Assembly (NCBI GenBank): GCA_002305165.1
Contig: DBQI01000023.1
Location: 62,001-126,000, forward strand
Length of the DNA: 64,000 nucleotides
Source: Armatimonadetes bacterium UBA1398
GTDB taxonomy: Bacteria > Armatimonadota > Zipacnadia > UBA1398
Direction: 5' to 3'
Under the pieces are notes generated by a model. The model saw nothing but the letters and a program-made list of their open reading frames with translations, did no database searches and had not been told where the DNA came from. The position numbers were made by a program, and so were the translations under genes. This document shows, one piece after another, positions 17,774 to 26,280 of the stretch. The first letter of the stretch is position 1. Each line of letters starts with the position of its first letter.

Positions 17774-18487
17774 CTACCCCCAACTGCGGCTCTCGAGAGT
17801 CCGGACTGACATGAACAGGAACACGAAGGTGCCTAACAGGAAGTACACCACGTGTCCCGTGTCGAGTACGCCCCGCGCGAACTCATCGAAGTGGTATGTG
17901 GTTGAGACCTGCTGGAACACGTCCTGCCAGAAGCCAGTGCCCGAGGCCCCCAGGATGCGTACGAAGTACAGGCCGATGATGATGGTGAAGGTCACCAAGG
18001 CCGCGATAAGCTGGTTCTCCGTGATGGCCGAGCAAAAGACCCCGATGGCCACATAGAGCATCCCTGCCAGTAGCAGACCCAGATAGGCGGTGAGCACGGG
18101 CAAGTCATCGAGAGCCCCCTCGGTCCATAGGTGCATCAGGCCCCAGAACTGCATGGTGCCCACAAGCATGAGAGCGAGGAGTCCCACGCACGCCAGCCAC
18201 TTGCCGAGGACGATCTCCCAGTCCCGAACCGGCTGCGTCACAAGGAGTTCGAGGGTTCGTGTCCGACGCTCATCGGCTATTGCGCGCATGGAGATGGCGG
18301 GGATGAAGAACAAGATGAACACGTGCATCTCATGGGCGAATAGCCGGTACTCGGCGGGGAACGTCTGGCTGGTGATGAGCCACCAGATCAGGCCCATGAT
18401 CCCGAAGTAGAGAGCAAGGACGACGTAGGCTATGGGAGAGAGGAATAGAGCTTTGAGCTCCCTGCCCGCGATGACGAGGACCCTCAC
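17774..18487 (-). CDS. ABC-2 type permease (GldF-like)
   Basis: A 237-residue integral membrane protein with six predicted helices. It begins with the family's VIAGRELKALFLSPIAYVVLAL and has the IPAISMRAIADERRTRTLELL coupling segment typical of ABC-2 and GldF/NosY-like permeases. It would form the channel of an exporter with the ATPase that overlaps it by four bases (18484-18487) and with the GldG-like protein downstream. Cargo is unknown. The length equals that of GldF. Confidence 0.93.
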   Translation of the reverse strand: MRVLVIAGRELKALFLSPIAYVVLALYFGIMGLIWWLITSQTFPAEYRLFAHEMHVFILFFIPAISMRAIADERRTRTLELLVTQPVRDWEIVLGKWLACVGLLALMLVGTMQFWGLMHLWTEGALDDLPVLTAYLGLLLAGMLYVAIGVFCSAITENQLIAALVTFTIIIGLYFVRILGASGTGFWQDVFQQVSTTYHFDEFARGVLDTGHVVYFLLGTFVFLFMSVRTLESRSWG

Positions 18488-19440
18488 TGGGTCTCCACCT
18501 CCTCCTTCTCCTCCTCGGTGGTGAGTTCGACGAAGATCTCCTCCAGGGACATGGCCAGAGGCCGCAGCTCCAGTAGATCGAAGCCTCCCTGGACAATGGC
18601 TGAGGCTATCCGTGGTCGAGGGTCCGCGCCCGCATCGCTCTCGATGATGAAGGCACGCCCCTCGCCGGACGCCTCCCGATCAGGCCCCACCGCAGTGACT
18701 CCCTCGATCCCCGTGAGCGTGCCCGTCGGATCGGACTCGCCCCGGATGCGTACGTAGGTTCGCTCATGCTGGGCCATGGAGGCGATGAGCTCCTGGGGAG
18801 AGTCGACGGCGACGATCTGACCGCGGTTGATGATCGCTACACGCTCGCAGACCATCGAGACTTCAGGGAGTATATGGGTGGACAGAATGACCGTGTGGTC
18901 GCCGGCCAGGTCCTTGATCACCGACCGGGTCTCAGCGATCTGCCGAGGGTCGAGGCCGACGGTTGGCTCGTCCAGGATGAGCACCTCTGGGTCGTGCAGG
19001 ATGGCCTGGGCGAGCCCAACACGCTGGCGATAGCCCTTGGAGAGCTTGCCAATGGCCTTATCCAGCACATCGTCGATGGCGACCTCGGCCGCCACCTGCT
19101 CGATCTTCGCCAGTCGGTCGGCTTTGTTCATGCCACGGAGCCTGCCGTAGTAGTGGAGTAGGCCTCGGGGTGTCATCTCGCGGTAAAGCGGTACCTGCTC
19201 CGGCAGGTACCCAATCCGCGAGCGAACCTGCATGGAGTCCTCTACAACATCGAAGCCCGCGATGCTGGCGCGGCCTGATGTTGGCCCCATGAAGCAGGTC
19301 AGGATGCGGAGTGTTGTCGTCTTTCCCGCGCCGTTCGGCCCCAGGAAGCCCAGGATCTCGCCCTTTTCGACCCCGAAGCTCACATCCCGAACGGCTTCGA
19401 AGTCGCCGTAGCGCTTGGTGAGGTTCTCAACCTCGATCAC
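18484..19440 (-). CDS. ABC transporter ATP-binding protein (GldA-like)
   Basis: A 318-residue cytosolic ATPase. Walker A is GPNGAGKTT (residues about 34-42), the signature is LSKGYRQRVGLAQ, Walker B is EVLILDEPTVGLDP, and the switch His is in ILSTHIL. After the ATPase core (about 220 residues) there is a C-terminal regulatory extension with RTYVRIRGESD, ending in a Glu-rich stretch. It energises the exporter formed by the next two genes. It leads the tight five-gene block 19440-13386. The gap of about 145 bases upstream may hold a promoter, or the block may continue from the two paralogous genes above. Confidence 0.95.
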   Translation of the reverse strand: MIEVENLTKRYGDFEAVRDVSFGVEKGEILGFLGPNGAGKTTTLRILTCFMGPTSGRASIAGFDVVEDSMQVRSRIGYLPEQVPLYREMTPRGLLHYYGRLRGMNKADRLAKIEQVAAEVAIDDVLDKAIGKLSKGYRQRVGLAQAILHDPEVLILDEPTVGLDPRQIAETRSVIKDLAGDHTVILSTHILPEVSMVCERVAIINRGQIVAVDSPQELIASMAQHERTYVRIRGESDPTGTLTGIEGVTAVGPDREASGEGRAFIIESDAGADPRPRIASAIVQGGFDLLELRPLAMSLEEIFVELTTEEEKEEVETQ

Positions 19441-19584
19441 AGACCCCGTCCCCTCTCACGAAAGAAGGTGTCACATCCGTAGCTCTGTGCTGCCGCTGTG
19501 CCGTTGGTCTCGGCCGAGCCTGCCGGGTCGCATGGGTGTGGGCCGGCAGACGCTCGCGGCCGCTATGGTTGCCGACCTGTGATT

Positions 19585-20574
19585 CTAGTCGCCTTGCTTG
19601 GGGCCGGTCAAGAAGTCCGGAGCCGCGTGGCTGGATCCATCCACGCGCGCCAGGGGCGACATCGCTCGATCTGCGGGCGGTACCCAGATCCGCTCCATCG
19701 CCTGGCCATAGAGCCAACCACAGAGCCGGTCGGCAAGGATGCGGGAGCCCTCAATGATCCCTGCCGGAGTGACCGCCTCAGCGGACTCCATGCTGAGGAT
19801 GCGCACCCCGCCGGTGCGCGGGTCCCGAAACTCGACGTACGGCACCACTACTGTGGGCGGCCCGAGGACGGATGCGCTGGCGCCCTTGGTCCACACCTCG
19901 ACAGGCCAGATCCGCACGATCCACGATCGGGGTATCAGGAAGCCGCCTGCCTGCTTCCCCTTGGCCCACCAGACCTCGATCCCGTTGTCGGCTAGCTCGA
20001 GGAAGCCGATGAAGTCATGGAAGGATCCCGGCGGCTCCGACCGTTGGAGGCCATAACGGACGCCGATCTGCGTCATCGGGTCGCAGTTTCGGCCGAAGGC
20101 GCCCAGAATGAGATCCCGGCGCATCCGGCGGAGTCGCATGGCGCGCCGCCTGGCCCACGTCTCAGCCACCTGATCTCGGAACACCCACAGCAAGCAGAGG
20201 CAGACGGCCGATAGGAGCAGGACCAATCCCACGATGATCCAGGCGGTCTCGACCGCTCCCGGCGTGCTCCACAGCGGCATCGTCATCAGCGCGGGCAACA
20301 GAAACGGCCCGACGTAGAGCAGCACGACGGGCACTGCTAATGTTGCCATGAGTGGGATGGAGAGCCGCAGCGTGTTGTAGTGGCGGCTCGTCTCTTCACC
20401 GCCACCCGCCGTCGGCAAGCGCGCGGGCATGGCTCGAGGTCGCTTGAGGCGGTCCTGCAGGTTCTCCCTCTCCAGCTCCGCCCACCGCTCGTGGGGCAGC
20501 ACGGCCTCCGCCTGTAGCTCCTCCACTGTCCTACCCTTCTCCGAGTTCTGGGGGTACGTCGACCGCCTCGACAT
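19585..20574 (-). CDS. Membrane protein of unknown family, paralogue of the gene at 20531-21355
   Basis: A 329-residue protein that I do not recognise. Two membrane helices lie at about residues 70-95 and 105-132, followed by a basic loop (RRRAMRLRRMRRD) and a soluble domain of about 180 residues. That domain aligns with its upstream neighbour: PPGSFHDFIGFLE here against PPGSFADAFAFLE there, LIPRSW against VLPREA, and VTPAGIIEGSRILADRLCGW against ITPEEIAKDSDVLRQRLESW. The strand-rich middle looks like a small beta barrel, perhaps PH-like (compare YcxB-type membrane proteins), but that is a guess. The start overlaps the upstream gene by 44 bases, so the two are surely co-expressed. Located just upstream of the Gld-type exporter, same strand. 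Confidence 0.8.
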   Translation of the reverse strand: MSRRSTYPQNSEKGRTVEELQAEAVLPHERWAELERENLQDRLKRPRAMPARLPTAGGGEETSRHYNTLRLSIPLMATLAVPVVLLYVGPFLLPALMTMPLWSTPGAVETAWIIVGLVLLLSAVCLCLLWVFRDQVAETWARRRAMRLRRMRRDLILGAFGRNCDPMTQIGVRYGLQRSEPPGSFHDFIGFLELADNGIEVWWAKGKQAGGFLIPRSWIVRIWPVEVWTKGASASVLGPPTVVVPYVEFRDPRTGGVRILSMESAEAVTPAGIIEGSRILADRLCGWLYGQAMERIWVPPADRAMSPLARVDGSSHAAPDFLTGPKQGD

Positions 20575-21355
20575 CGCCCATCATCCAGGACTCCAGACGC
20601 TGGCGCAACACATCCGAATCCTTCGCGATCTCCTCGGGCGTGATGTCTGAGAGCCACTCCAGCGCCAAGCTCTTCGCGGCGCCTGACTCGGCTCGGTACT
20701 TCAGCGTGGGGGCAGCAAGGTCCGCGAGCACCAGTCCATGCCCGCGAGCGCCCATGTAGCGGGTCGGAGTCACACACTCGATCGCCTCACGCGGGAGCAC
20801 CCAGGACTCGCCGAGACGATGCATGGCCAATGCCTCCGGGCGGCACTCAAGGAAGGCGAAGGCATCGGCGAAGCTTCCGGGCGGCCACTCCGGACGCTCG
20901 TCGTGGATGAGCGCTACCAAGGGCAGATGCGCGACACTGCGCCCGATGCGCCTGCCAACCGCCTCGGCCAGCTTCTCTGCGGCATAGACGCGCTCGATTC
21001 TCGCAAGAGGCAGGGCCAACGCGTCGAGAGCGCCGGTGAGAGCGGCCAGCAGGCCGAACCCGAACGCCAAGGCCGGCAGGTACCCCGCAGGCTTCATCCG
21101 GTACACGATCCAGATGAGCACAGCTAGGTTCAGTGAGACGATCCAGGCGAACCGCGACCAGCGCAGCACGGCGAGGGAACCCGTCCAACTGCCGCCCGGG
21201 CGCACCGGAGATTCACCGGTGGGATGCCACAGAGACCACACGAGCAGCGGCGCACGGCGGTCCAGCGAGGCTGCCCGAGGACGGTCAGGGGCCTCGTGAG
21301 GGAGCAGATCCTCGTGCGGGGGGAGGGGGGCCTCAGATGGCACACGGTCACCCAT
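20531..21355 (-). CDS. Membrane protein of unknown family, paralogue of the gene at 19585-20574
   Basis: A 274-residue protein, not recognised. A Pro-rich N-terminus of about 60 residues is followed by two helices (about residues 68-85 and 91-115) and a soluble domain that repeats the pattern of the next gene (PPGSFADAFAFLE, VLPREA, ITPEEIAKDSDVLRQRLESW). This paralogue is shorter, lacks the basic loop after the helices and has a longer N-terminal tail. Two tandem, overlapping but diverged copies suggest the products form a heteromer. Function unknown. A 310-base gap with an inverted repeat precedes it. Confidence 0.78.
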   Translation of the reverse strand: MGDRVPSEAPLPPHEDLLPHEAPDRPRAASLDRRAPLLVWSLWHPTGESPVRPGGSWTGSLAVLRWSRFAWIVSLNLAVLIWIVYRMKPAGYLPALAFGFGLLAALTGALDALALPLARIERVYAAEKLAEAVGRRIGRSVAHLPLVALIHDERPEWPPGSFADAFAFLECRPEALAMHRLGESWVLPREAIECVTPTRYMGARGHGLVLADLAAPTLKYRAESGAAKSLALEWLSDITPEEIAKDSDVLRQRLESWMMGDVEAVDVPPELGEG

Positions 21356-21667
21356 CGTGGTATCTCCCCAAGGGCGGTTGCCAGAGCTTCGTCTCCGTGA
21401 ACCAGGTTCCGCAGGTCAGATCATGCGGCCTGCCTGCGCGCGCGTGCTGCGCCACACTCCTGAAGTATGGATCGGGGGCTGGGAGGGAGAGGAAGTAGAC
21501 GCTCACTCGCTACTTGGTGGGCCTGCTGGGTGGCAGAAGGGGTGGTGGGGAGCAAGCGAGCGTCTACTGAGCTGTAGCTTACACCCATAGCCTCACCGCG
21601 GCTGAGTGGCTCCACAAACGGCTAGAAACCCGCCGGGATCGGCCGCTAACGTTCCGCGATCGGCGGG
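21356..21667. other. Gene-free gap between mutL and the paralogous membrane genes
   Basis: No convincing gene is seen. The right part holds the mutL terminator (21625-21667). The centre holds an 11-base perfect inverted repeat, AGTAGACGCTC at 21494-21504 and GAGCGTCTACT at 21558-21568, with a 53-base spacer that is purine-rich on this strand. It could be the leader of the minus-strand genes that start at 21355, a small RNA, or a chance stem. Open frames across it have no codon pattern like the neighbours. Confidence 0.5.
21625..21667 (-). terminator. Probable intrinsic terminator after mutL
   Basis: Right after the mutL stop the minus strand folds as CCCGCCG (21667-21661) with CGGCGGG (21635-21629). 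An inner GATCG/CGATC pairing extends the stem, and TTTC follows. The T-tract is short, so efficiency may be modest. Confidence 0.6.
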
Positions 21668-23470
21668 TCAGCGCCGGTGGAAGAAGCGCTCCAGTTCAGC
21701 CGCACCCAGACGCACCGTAGCAGGGCGCGAGTGGGGGCAGGTGAAGCGGTTCTCGGCTCCCTGGAGGTCGGCCACAAGGGCCTCCATCTCAGCCATGGTG
21801 AGCCGATCCCCTTGCTTGACCGCGGCCTTACATGCGGCCACGGCGCAGAGGCGCTCGCGCCGGTCGCGGATGCTGGCAAACTCGTTCGACTCGTCCATGA
21901 GATCGCCCAGGATCCCTCGCACGAAGGCCTCCGGATCACGCTGACGTTTCATTACGGGAACGCTTCGTATGATGAAGGCCCCCTTGCCGAAAGGCTCGAC
22001 GGTTACGCCTACGGACGCGAGCTCCCGCAGGTTGGCGCTCAGGAGTGCCGCCTCGGCCGCTGGCAGTTCGAGGGTGAGTGGCGTCAGCAGGCCTTGGATG
22101 TCAAGGTCGCGCTCGGCATCGGCCCGCATGAAGCGCTCGAAGAGGACTCGCTCATGAGCGGCATGCTGGTCGATGAGCCAGAGCTCGCCGCCCCACTCAG
22201 CGATGATGTATGAGTCCATCGCCTGGCCCACAACCCGTACGGCGGGGGCGAGAGGCTCCCGGACAGGCGGCTCATCGGGTACGTCGGCTAGGCTCGCGCG
22301 TCGCGTCCGATCGACCACAGCCTCGAATACGGTCATCTCCGTCGGGGCACGGGGCGACGGCGTCTCGGGAAAGCGCATGCGCCTCTGCCCGGGCGAAGGC
22401 GCATGGGTCGCGGGGGCGCTACCGCTCACAGGCACGGGCGGACGTCGATCCACCTCGCGCGGTTGGACGTCGGGGATCAGGTCAGCCGCCAGCAGCGACT
22501 CACGGATCGCCGTGTGTACGAGCCGGAAGATATCGCCCTCGCGAGGGAAGCGTACCTCCTGCTTGGTGGGGTGGACGTTCGGGTCCACCAAGCGTGGGTC
22601 CATCTCCAGGAAGAGGACCGCCACAGGATGCCGACCGTGCGGCACAAGCCCATCGTACGCTCGCGTGAGCGACTGGGAGATGACGGGACTCCGCACTGCG
22701 CGCCCGTTCACGAACAGATACTGCTCCTGCCGGGTAGGCCGATGCAGCGTGAGGTTCGACGTCACGCCGTGGACGCGAGCGAGGGGAGGATTGGCCTCGA
22801 AGGGGATCAGCGCCCGCGCCTCCTCGCGCCCGATGACGAGAGCGATGCGCGCATCGAGGCCATCGGAAGGATCGACTCGGAAGATCTCCTCGCGCTCGTG
22901 GAGCACCTGGAACCCAACGCTCGGAAAGGCCAGTGCGAACCGTGCCGTCGTATCCACGCAGCGGGCCAGTTCCGTTCGGTTCTGCTTGAGGAACTTCAGT
23001 CGGGGCGGCGTGTTGAAGAAAAGGTGCCGTATGGCGACAGAGGTGCCCACGGGGCACCCAATAGACTCCGTTCGGGTCGCGGCGCCACCCTCGGTGGCGA
23101 TCAGTGTGCCGGACTCGTCCTCGGCACGCCGGGTGATGAGCACGAAGTGGCTCACGGCGGCGATACTGGGCAGGGCCTCGCCGCGAAAGCCGAACGTCCC
23201 GATCTCGGCGAGGTCCTCGAGGGTCGCGATCTTGGATGTGGCATGCGGCAGGATGCTGAGCTTCGCGTCCTCGGCGCTCATGCCCGCGCCATCATCGACC
23301 ACGCGGATCAGGTCGCGGCCCGCACCCATCAGCTCGACGACGATCCGCGACGCGCCAGCGTCGAGGGAGTTCTCGATCAGTTCCTTGACCACGGAGGCGG
23401 GGCGCTCCACCACTTCGCCCGCGGCGATCTTGTTGGCGATGCTGTCGTCCAGTACTCGAATGCCCCCCAC
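21668..23470 (-). CDS. mutL: DNA mismatch repair protein MutL (endonuclease type)
   Basis: A 600-residue MutL. The GHKL ATPase domain has ELIENSLDAGA, VDDGAGM, ATSKI and GTFGFRGEALPSIAAVS. The C-terminal dimerisation/nuclease domain carries the metal-binding endonuclease motif DQHAAHERVLFE (about residues 432-443), plus an ACKAAV and a CPHSRP motif. It should therefore nick DNA itself, as in bacteria without MutH. A flexible Pro/Arg-rich linker lies at residues about 335-385. It follows mutS after a five-base gap, so the two are made together. The terminator directly behind the stop closes the operon. Confidence 0.97.
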   Translation of the reverse strand: MGGIRVLDDSIANKIAAGEVVERPASVVKELIENSLDAGASRIVVELMGAGRDLIRVVDDGAGMSAEDAKLSILPHATSKIATLEDLAEIGTFGFRGEALPSIAAVSHFVLITRRAEDESGTLIATEGGAATRTESIGCPVGTSVAIRHLFFNTPPRLKFLKQNRTELARCVDTTARFALAFPSVGFQVLHEREEIFRVDPSDGLDARIALVIGREEARALIPFEANPPLARVHGVTSNLTLHRPTRQEQYLFVNGRAVRSPVISQSLTRAYDGLVPHGRHPVAVLFLEMDPRLVDPNVHPTKQEVRFPREGDIFRLVHTAIRESLLAADLIPDVQPREVDRRPPVPVSGSAPATHAPSPGQRRMRFPETPSPRAPTEMTVFEAVVDRTRRASLADVPDEPPVREPLAPAVRVVGQAMDSYIIAEWGGELWLIDQHAAHERVLFERFMRADAERDLDIQGLLTPLTLELPAAEAALLSANLRELASVGVTVEPFGKGAFIIRSVPVMKRQRDPEAFVRGILGDLMDESNEFASIRDRRERLCAVAACKAAVKQGDRLTMAEMEALVADLQGAENRFTCPHSRPATVRLGAAELERFFHRR

Positions 23471-23475
23471 GCCGC

Positions 23476-26103
23476 CTAGTCCCCCCCTCGCGATAGGTCA
23501 CGAAGCTCCGCGCAAAGATCGTACAGCGCGTCCAATGCCTGCCGAGGAGTCAGGGCATCGGGGTCCAGGGCCTCGAGACGGTCCAGGACCGGCAGGCGGG
23601 GGTCGCCGGGCGGCGGCTCGAAGAGGGAAAGCTGCCCTCGCTCGCGCGCCGGGCGGGGTGGGGGAGAGGGTATGAGCTGTGGCCCTGGGTGCAGTTCCTG
23701 GCTCTCGAGGCTCCCAAGGATGATCTTGGCCCGCTCAACGACCTCACGCGGGAGCCCAGCGAGCCGGCCAACCTGGATGCCGTAGGAGCGGTCCGTGCCC
23801 CCTGCAGCGATGCGGCGGAGGAAGACCATGTTCTCTCCCTCCTCGCGCACGAGGACGCGGTAGTTGCGGACCCGTTCGAGAATCTCCTCCAGCGCGTTGA
23901 GCTGGTGATAGTGGGTGGCGAACAGGGTCTTCGCCCCGATCGCATCGTGCAGATGCTCGGTGACCGCCCATGCGATGGAGAGCCCGTCGAAGGTGCTCGT
24001 GCCTCGCCCGATCTCGTCCAGGATAACGAGTGACTGCTCGGTGGCGTTGTGCAGGATGTTGGCCGTCTCGGTCATCTCCACCATGAAGGTGGACTGGCCG
24101 CTAGCCAGGTCGTCGTGGGCGCCGACGCGGGTGAACACCCGGTCCAATACGCCGACGGTTGCCTGTCGCGCCGGGACGTACGATCCCATCTGGGCCATCA
24201 CGACCACCAGTGCCACCTGTCGCAGATAGGTTGACTTCCCCGCCATGTTCGGCCCTGTGACAATACCGATCTGTGTTCCCTCGGATGAGAGGTCCGTATC
24301 GTTCGGGACGAACCCCCCTGCGGCGGCCAAGTCCTCCACAATGGGGTGTCTTCCATCGCGGATGACGATGGAAGACCCGTCGTTCACCTCAGGCCGGGTG
24401 TAGTCGCGCCGTACGGCTACCTCCCCGAGGCATGAAAGCACATCGACGGCCGCGCATGCGGCGGCGGTACGGAGCAAGCGATCCGCCGCGTCGGCCACGG
24501 TCCGACGGAGCTCCTGGAACAGCTCCGTCTCCAGTGAGACCTGGCGCTCCTCAGCAGCCAGGATCTTCTCCTCCATGGCTTTCAGCTCCGGCGTCACGTA
24601 GCGTTCCGCGTTTCGGAGGGTCTGTTTGCGGATGTAGGAGTCAGGTACCCGCTCCACGTTCGCGTGGGTGACTTCCAGGTAATAGCCGAAGACCGAGTTG
24701 AACCCCACTTTGAGGGTCTGTATTCCCGTCTTCGCCCGCTCCTCGGCCTCGAGCCTGGCGATCCAGGCCTTCCCTCCGCCCGCGAGATCCCTGAGTTCAT
24801 CCAGTTCCGAGCTGTATCCAGCCCGAATAGCTCCGCCATCCTTGAGAGTGGCTGGGAGGTCGTCGTCCAGGCCCGATTGAAGCGCCTGGAGCACGTCCTC
24901 CAACGGGTCCAGTGCGTCCCTGAGCGTAGCGAGAAGAGTGGGAGCATCGCCAGGGAGGAGATCCCGCAACCTGGGCACGGCGGAGAGTGTGGCCCGCACA
25001 GCGCCGAGATCGCGGGGCCCAGCGGCTCCCGTGGTGACGCGCCCAGTCAGTCGCTCCAGGTCACGCACTTCGCCCAGCACGTCCCGGACGTCCTCCCTGA
25101 GCAGGGTATGCTCCACGAAGTGCTGCACGGCGTCCAGACGACGCGAGATGTCTGCAGGATCGCGAAGAGGTTCCAGGATCCATCGGCGGAGCAGGCGGCC
25201 CCCCGGTAGCGTCCTGGTGCGGTCCAGCACCCCCAGGAGCGTCCCTTGTGCGCCATCACCATGGAGGGGCCGCACGAGCTCCAGGTTGCGCTGGGTGGAG
25301 GCGTCGAGGATGAGGACGTCCGTAGGATGGCGGAGGCTGATCTGCCGGATGTGCCCTGCGAGATCGAGGCGTGTTTCGGCGAGGTACCGCAGAGCGAGGG
25401 CGGCCGCCTCGATGGCTGCGGAGCGGCCGTGAAGGCCGAAGCCTCTCAATGAGTCGGTCCCGAAGTGGCGGCACAACCGCTCCTCCGCTCCGTCGAACTG
25501 GGGTATATCCTCCAGTGTGGTGATCGCCGGAGCGTGGTTCCCGACCAGCCTCTCCTGAATGCCCAGTTCTGTGGCTAGAGGTTCGAGGAGCACGCACTCC
25601 GTGGGGCCGAGCCGGCGGATCTCGTCGACCAGGCGGTCGGGGCGTGCTGGCACCTCAGCCGCGCGGAACTCCCCCGTGGATACGTCGACCCAGGCGAGCC
25701 CATACCCCCGCTCCGGCGCCCCGTCCTGGGCGATCGCGAGAAGGTAGTTGCTGGAGCGGCCATCGAGCAGGAAGTCCTCCATCGCCGTTCCGCGAGTGAT
25801 GACGCGCGTGATATCGCGGTCGACCAGCTTCGTCGATGCCTTGGGGTCGGACGTCTGCTCGCAGATGGCGGCTCGTAACCCGGCTTCGAGCAGCCGCGGC
25901 AGGTACCGGTCGACGGCGTGATAGGGGATGCCACACATGGGGATCTTGGCACCCCCACCGCATACCCGTGCCGTAAGGGTCAGATCGAGCACCTGAGAAG
26001 CAACTTCGGCATCCTCTCCGAACATCTCGTAGAAGTCACCCATGCGGAAGAGCAGTATGGCATCGGGCACCTGGCTCTTAGCCGCCTGCCACTGCTGGAA
26101 CAT
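23476..26103 (-). CDS. mutS: DNA mismatch recognition protein MutS
   Basis: An 875-residue MutS1. The mismatch-binding Phe-x-Glu motif is in LLFRMGDFYEMFGEDA (residues about 18-33). Walker A is TGPNMAGKSTYLRQ (near 616), Walker B LVILDEIGRGTSTFDG, followed by the conserved FATHYH. A normal connector, lever and clamp organisation fits the length. The only ATG in the right place is at 26103; the frame is open further upstream, but no clear Shine-Dalgarno is seen, so a few residues could be missing. Upstream is the divergent epimerase, 177 bases away. Confidence 0.97.
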   Translation of the reverse strand: MFQQWQAAKSQVPDAILLFRMGDFYEMFGEDAEVASQVLDLTLTARVCGGGAKIPMCGIPYHAVDRYLPRLLEAGLRAAICEQTSDPKASTKLVDRDITRVITRGTAMEDFLLDGRSSNYLLAIAQDGAPERGYGLAWVDVSTGEFRAAEVPARPDRLVDEIRRLGPTECVLLEPLATELGIQERLVGNHAPAITTLEDIPQFDGAEERLCRHFGTDSLRGFGLHGRSAAIEAAALALRYLAETRLDLAGHIRQISLRHPTDVLILDASTQRNLELVRPLHGDGAQGTLLGVLDRTRTLPGGRLLRRWILEPLRDPADISRRLDAVQHFVEHTLLREDVRDVLGEVRDLERLTGRVTTGAAGPRDLGAVRATLSAVPRLRDLLPGDAPTLLATLRDALDPLEDVLQALQSGLDDDLPATLKDGGAIRAGYSSELDELRDLAGGGKAWIARLEAEERAKTGIQTLKVGFNSVFGYYLEVTHANVERVPDSYIRKQTLRNAERYVTPELKAMEEKILAAEERQVSLETELFQELRRTVADAADRLLRTAAACAAVDVLSCLGEVAVRRDYTRPEVNDGSSIVIRDGRHPIVEDLAAAGGFVPNDTDLSSEGTQIGIVTGPNMAGKSTYLRQVALVVVMAQMGSYVPARQATVGVLDRVFTRVGAHDDLASGQSTFMVEMTETANILHNATEQSLVILDEIGRGTSTFDGLSIAWAVTEHLHDAIGAKTLFATHYHQLNALEEILERVRNYRVLVREEGENMVFLRRIAAGGTDRSYGIQVGRLAGLPREVVERAKIILGSLESQELHPGPQLIPSPPPRPARERGQLSLFEPPPGDPRLPVLDRLEALDPDALTPRQALDALYDLCAELRDLSRGGD

Positions 26104-26237
26104 CGGCGTGAGGTTGTTCGGACTAGGGATGGCGAGCCGCTCCCTTCGCTCACATTGCGCCGGCTATGACCGGCTTGCGCCCCATGGGGGATTGCACTAC
26201 CCTGTAGGCGCTCTGGCGGGTGTGAATGCCACTCCTT

Positions 26238-26258
26238 GGGCCGCATGTTTGGCGGCCC
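26238..26258 (+). other. Hairpin in the leader of the epimerase gene
   Basis: GGGCCGC at 26238-26244 and GCGGCCC at 26252-26258 can form a seven-pair stem with loop ATGTTTG, ending 22 bases before the start codon. No T-tract follows, so it is not an obvious terminator. It may just be GC-rich sequence. Confidence 0.3.
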
Positions 26259-26280
26259 CGGGCTAGTCTAGGAGCCCCCT

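Noticed and set aside
22173..23675. 500-codon plus-strand frame opposite mutL
   Set aside because: Ser/Arg-rich shadow of mutL.
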